DNA of 9,018 nt from Candidatus Spyradosoma merdigallinarum. GTDB taxonomy: Bacteria; Verrucomicrobiota; Verrucomicrobiia; Opitutales; UBA953. Positions 7,701 to 9,018 of the stretch are shown in pieces. The stretch spans positions 1-9,018 of the forward strand of contig DVOG01000183.1 of NCBI GenBank assembly GCA_018713755.1, written 5' to 3'. Position 1 is the first letter of the stretch; each line of letters starts with the position of its first letter. A program made the translations under genes and the position numbers. The notes under the pieces were generated by a model. The model was not told where the DNA came from, ran no database searches, and saw nothing but the letters and a program-made list of their open reading frames with translations.

Positions 7701-9018
7701 GGCTTCGCTTCCGCGCGGGCTTTCGTCGAAATTTTCGTCGGGAAGGAGCGCGTCGGCGCGTTCTGGACCGATCCCGCGCGCACGCAGCAGGAAATTCTCG
7801 TTCCCGCGACGGAGGCGATGCGCGGCAAGACGGCGACGCTCCGCGTCTCGCAGATGCGCGAAGGCGATTTCCGCGAAGCGAGAAAAACGTTCGACGTCGA
7901 CGCGGGGAAAACGCTGAAAATCGAACGGGAACGCATGCGCACGACGCTCGTTCCCGGCGCGGCGGAAATTTGGACATTCCGGATTTCGCGCGCCGACGGC
8001 TCGCCCGCGACGGAAACGGAAGCGCTCGCCGCGCTCTACGACGTTTCCGCCGAAACGCTCTTCCGAGGCGGGAACGTCCGCCGCGACTGGGAGCGCATCG
8101 CCCGCGCGTTCGCCGCGCCGTTCCCGCAAAGCGGCGTTCCCGCGCTCACGGCGGAAAATTATTTCTACCGGCGTTTTCACTTTTTCGGAGAAGAAAAATT
8201 CTTCCCGGAATTCGCGCCGCCCTCGTGGAGCGTTCCGGAAGCGCGCCGCGCCCGCGCCGTTCCCATGGCCGCGGCGCTCGGGAACGCCGCCGTTTCCGCG
8301 AAATTCGCCGTCGCGGAAAGCCGCGCCGCGGACGAAGCCGGACTCGCCGAAGAAAGCGCCGGCTCCGCGGACGTTCCCGCCGACGGCGCGGAGACGCCCG
8401 ACGAAGACTTCGCGGACGATTTTCCCGCGCGAAAAAATCTGCAGGAAACCGCGTTCTTTTTCCCGTTTCTTCAGACGGACGAACGCGGCGCGCTCAGCAT
8501 CCGCTTCGTCGTTCCCGAAGCCCTCACGCGCTGGCGCTTCCGCCTTTTCGCGCACGATGAAAATCTGCGCGCGGGCGCGCTCGACGTCGACGGCATCCTC
8601 ACGGCGAAAGACTTCACCGTTCGCCCCGCCGCGCCGCGTTTCCTGCGCGAAGGCGACGAAATCCGCTTTCCCGCGAAAATCGTCAACGCCTCCGAGCGGG
8701 AACTGAGCGGCGAGCTCGAAATCCGCGCGGAATTTTTCTCCGCCGACGGCAAAAAAATCGACGCGCAGGAAAAAGCGCCCGCGCGGCAAAACTTCGCCGT
8801 TCCCGCGAAATCTTCCGCGACGTTTTTCCGCGAAATCAGCGTTCCCGACGGCGCGGCGATGCTGCGTTTCCGCGCGGCGGCGAAATCCGGCGACGTTTCC
8901 GACGGCGAAGAAGGCGCGCTGCCCGTGCTCCCGCGGGAAACCGTGATCACGGAATCGCGCGCCGCGCTCGTGAAGCCCGGAGAAAAAGCCGCGCTCGCCT
9001 TCGCGCTCCCGCCGGCGG
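4635..9018 (+). CDS. Secreted alpha-2-macroglobulin family protein, 3' end outside the window
   Basis: The first 1461 codons are present with no stop. A2M proteins are large multi-domain traps that snare proteases after cleavage of a bait region, sometimes with a thioester. Residues 1-22 look like a signal peptide: Lys4-Lys5, a hydrophobic Ala-rich core and a small-residue cleavage site near 21. Residues 30-400 are mostly helical and Ala-rich, probably TPR-like. An MG1-like domain follows at about 405-520 (LAPGFYFLFF from 491) and a beta-sandwich at about 540-600 (AVDAVTGAPLEGARVSAW). MG2 is the clearest part: SDRAVYRPGQKISFKGIL with YRPGQ at 645-649, closing with EEYRRPKAEL at 738-747. Residues 1225-1265 are a disordered acidic linker. 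The A2M/MG7 core then starts with NLQETAFFFPFLQTDERG (1268-1285), LTRWRF (1297-1302) and PRFLREGDEI (1334-1343). Any thioester motif would lie beyond the window. The ATG at 4635 is preferred because it gives the full signal peptide; another Met codon is at 4650. The upstream AAAATTTT resembles the rpoD start. The family call is firm; the target and the exact subfamily are not known. Confidence 0.9.
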   Translation, partial: MLLKKMIAVCACAAAALSAAAGTLSPRAGLWENALECRAEKRPKDAAAALGEIAAQCAAENAWSEYALAVEMRADAEAAPAGGNAPLERVRALSAALADAPSNAARIFLEARLARAFAALADAPRPGTLRGNGDEERGNEAPDDVAAWSDAQLRAEAERRFENVLAQDELLKKIPFAAVAPKPVFADESARERFAEKFGKIDGAENFAAGIFSLNDATPAEFPTLYDFIARDAEKFFLERAAAEYPRLVRERKALPENIAFFADARTFADSVPAESADGNALLRALQILRSRTLFHAADADKSARARVGLDRLASAFSFIGNPTREQEAACEAALKKFIADFAYFPISAEASALLADFLVAQEREPEAFDVADKAVAAFGNAKNAAACKNILERLKQETVSSENVPEVWLASAPTRFSVSAKNAERLRLRAVPADWRDYLKKEHNRPASLSAKEIRDLLDAENAVVLTFPLKNFHDFRAHDHVVEIPAGKLAPGFYFLFFALNDHSFGDEESAGSCKFAWVGDVAAIREAQPCAEADGTLRVRAVDAVTGAPLEGARVSAWNKARWGGERLAVPEVRTDALGETVVSGLKRGRDPVVLVECERPDAAAPGGNAVHAVSLERVLFSAPEQARERRTISLFSDRAVYRPGQKISFKGILAEPRKSDGGAQVFPGKKVEVKLRPSAYGDDRVLASAEAWTNGFGSFAGTLAVPASVGLGRCVIEAECEGFENAERVPVFIEEYRRPKAELKISLGEEPQILGGLAHAVVAGKAFSGEPLAGAKVRWSVSGGFGGEILAHGEGELDEAGTLKISWKTERSKLDEKFAETLSPAERRAEELQLGKFFSVAAEIVDSDGETVEGNETFRLSNASFSLEADAPEYFFLGEKSALPVFCAARAAAGTARDGVPASVEIFRLVEPENLDAAEAAAPARGEKIFAAETKTAASESAPVPAAEIPAGTLAPGRFRAVFRAVDDFGQSVFVERDFSVLDPAAKKCPIAAPFLLADSGARGALKVGETARFAWGSGFASARAFVEIFVGKERVGAFWTDPARTQQEILVPATEAMRGKTATLRVSQMREGDFREARKTFDVDAGKTLKIERERMRTTLVPGAAEIWTFRISRADGSPATETEALAALYDVSAETLFRGGNVRRDWERIARAFAAPFPQSGVPALTAENYFYRRFHFFGEEKFFPEFAPPSWSVPEARRARAVPMAAALGNAAVSAKFAVAESRAADEAGLAEESAGSADVPADGAETPDEDFADDFPARKNLQETAFFFPFLQTDERGALSIRFVVPEALTRWRFRLFAHDENLRAGALDVDGILTAKDFTVRPAAPRFLREGDEIRFPAKIVNASERELSGELEIRAEFFSADGKKIDAQEKAPARQNFAVPAKSSATFFREISVPDGAAMLRFRAAAKSGDVSDGEEGALPVLPRETVITESRAALVKPGEKAALAFALPPA

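Larger units (their letters stand above)
42..8847. repeat. Dispersed 8-mer CGGGAACG/CGTTCCCG, 53 copies
   Basis: Start positions of exact 8-mers, CGGGAACG on plus: 82, 164, 2071, 2128, 2146, 2305, 2389, 3068, 3326, 3350, 3404, 3889, 4696, 5011, 5024, 5045, 5205, 5468, 5771, 6464, 6525, 6745, 7045, 7324, 7926, 8069, 8279. CGTTCCCG on plus: 42, 372, 462, 1989, 2710, 3041, 3651, 4063, 4190, 4543, 5447, 5502, 5927, 6037, 6350, 6830, 7343, 7475, 7799, 7949, 8119, 8135, 8372, 8510, 8798, 8840. Seven-base partial copies occur at 1867, 4000, 7206, 8258 and 8697. In 42 of 53 copies the word extends to GCGGGAACG. Orientation is balanced (27 against 26). Hand-counted, so one or two may be missed. At about 60% G+C roughly 0.6 copies are expected on both strands together. 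Confidence 0.93.

Noticed and set aside
4724..8560. Several long Arg-rich open frames overlapping the A2M gene in other frames and on the other strand
   Set aside because: Their composition (Arg, Ala and Pro runs) is typical of shifted reading of GC-rich genes, and the A2M frame carries coherent domain motifs along its whole length.

Overview
The window is GC-rich bacterial DNA (roughly 60% G+C by eye) and almost fully coding. It holds three genes: rpoD and dnaG, both on the minus strand and in the order dnaG then rpoD, and on the plus strand a large alpha-2-macroglobulin (A2M) family gene that runs off the right edge. The style of RpoD region 4 and DnaG, the missing Shine-Dalgarno sequences and the A2M architecture suggest a member of the Planctomycetes-Verrucomicrobia-Chlamydiae group, possibly a Lentisphaeria/Kiritimatiellae-like Verrucomicrobiota. 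That placement is an inference from remembered family style, not from a search.

Layout. Positions 1-175 lie downstream of rpoD and carry a strong hairpin terminator. Positions 176-2542 (minus) are rpoD, a primary sigma factor with a lysine/alanine/proline-rich N-terminal tail of about 165 residues. After a 25-bp gap, positions 2568-4502 (minus) are dnaG, a primase that keeps its catalytic TOPRIM residues but has lost three of the four zinc ligands of its N-terminal domain. Positions 4503-4634 are a divergent intergenic region with an inverted repeat. Positions 4635-9018 (plus) are the first 1461 codons of a secreted A2M-like protein.

dnaG and rpoD form the conserved core of the macromolecular synthesis operon, linking replication priming with housekeeping transcription; rpsU is not seen. 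The A2M gene is transcribed away from them and probably encodes a periplasmic or surface protease trap.

The most striking signal is not a gene. A non-palindromic 8-mer, CGGGAACG (reverse complement CGTTCCCG), occurs 53 times by hand count in 9 kb, about once per 170 bp. Chance at this composition predicts fewer than one copy. It appears in both orientations, in all reading frames and between genes, and it is absent from the most conserved coding stretches except where the protein already demands Arg-Glu-Arg. In 42 of the 53 copies it extends to the 9-mer GCGGGAACG. It behaves like a genome-wide selected or self-propagating word, comparable to HIP1 or DNA uptake sequences but denser, and is the best candidate here for something undescribed.
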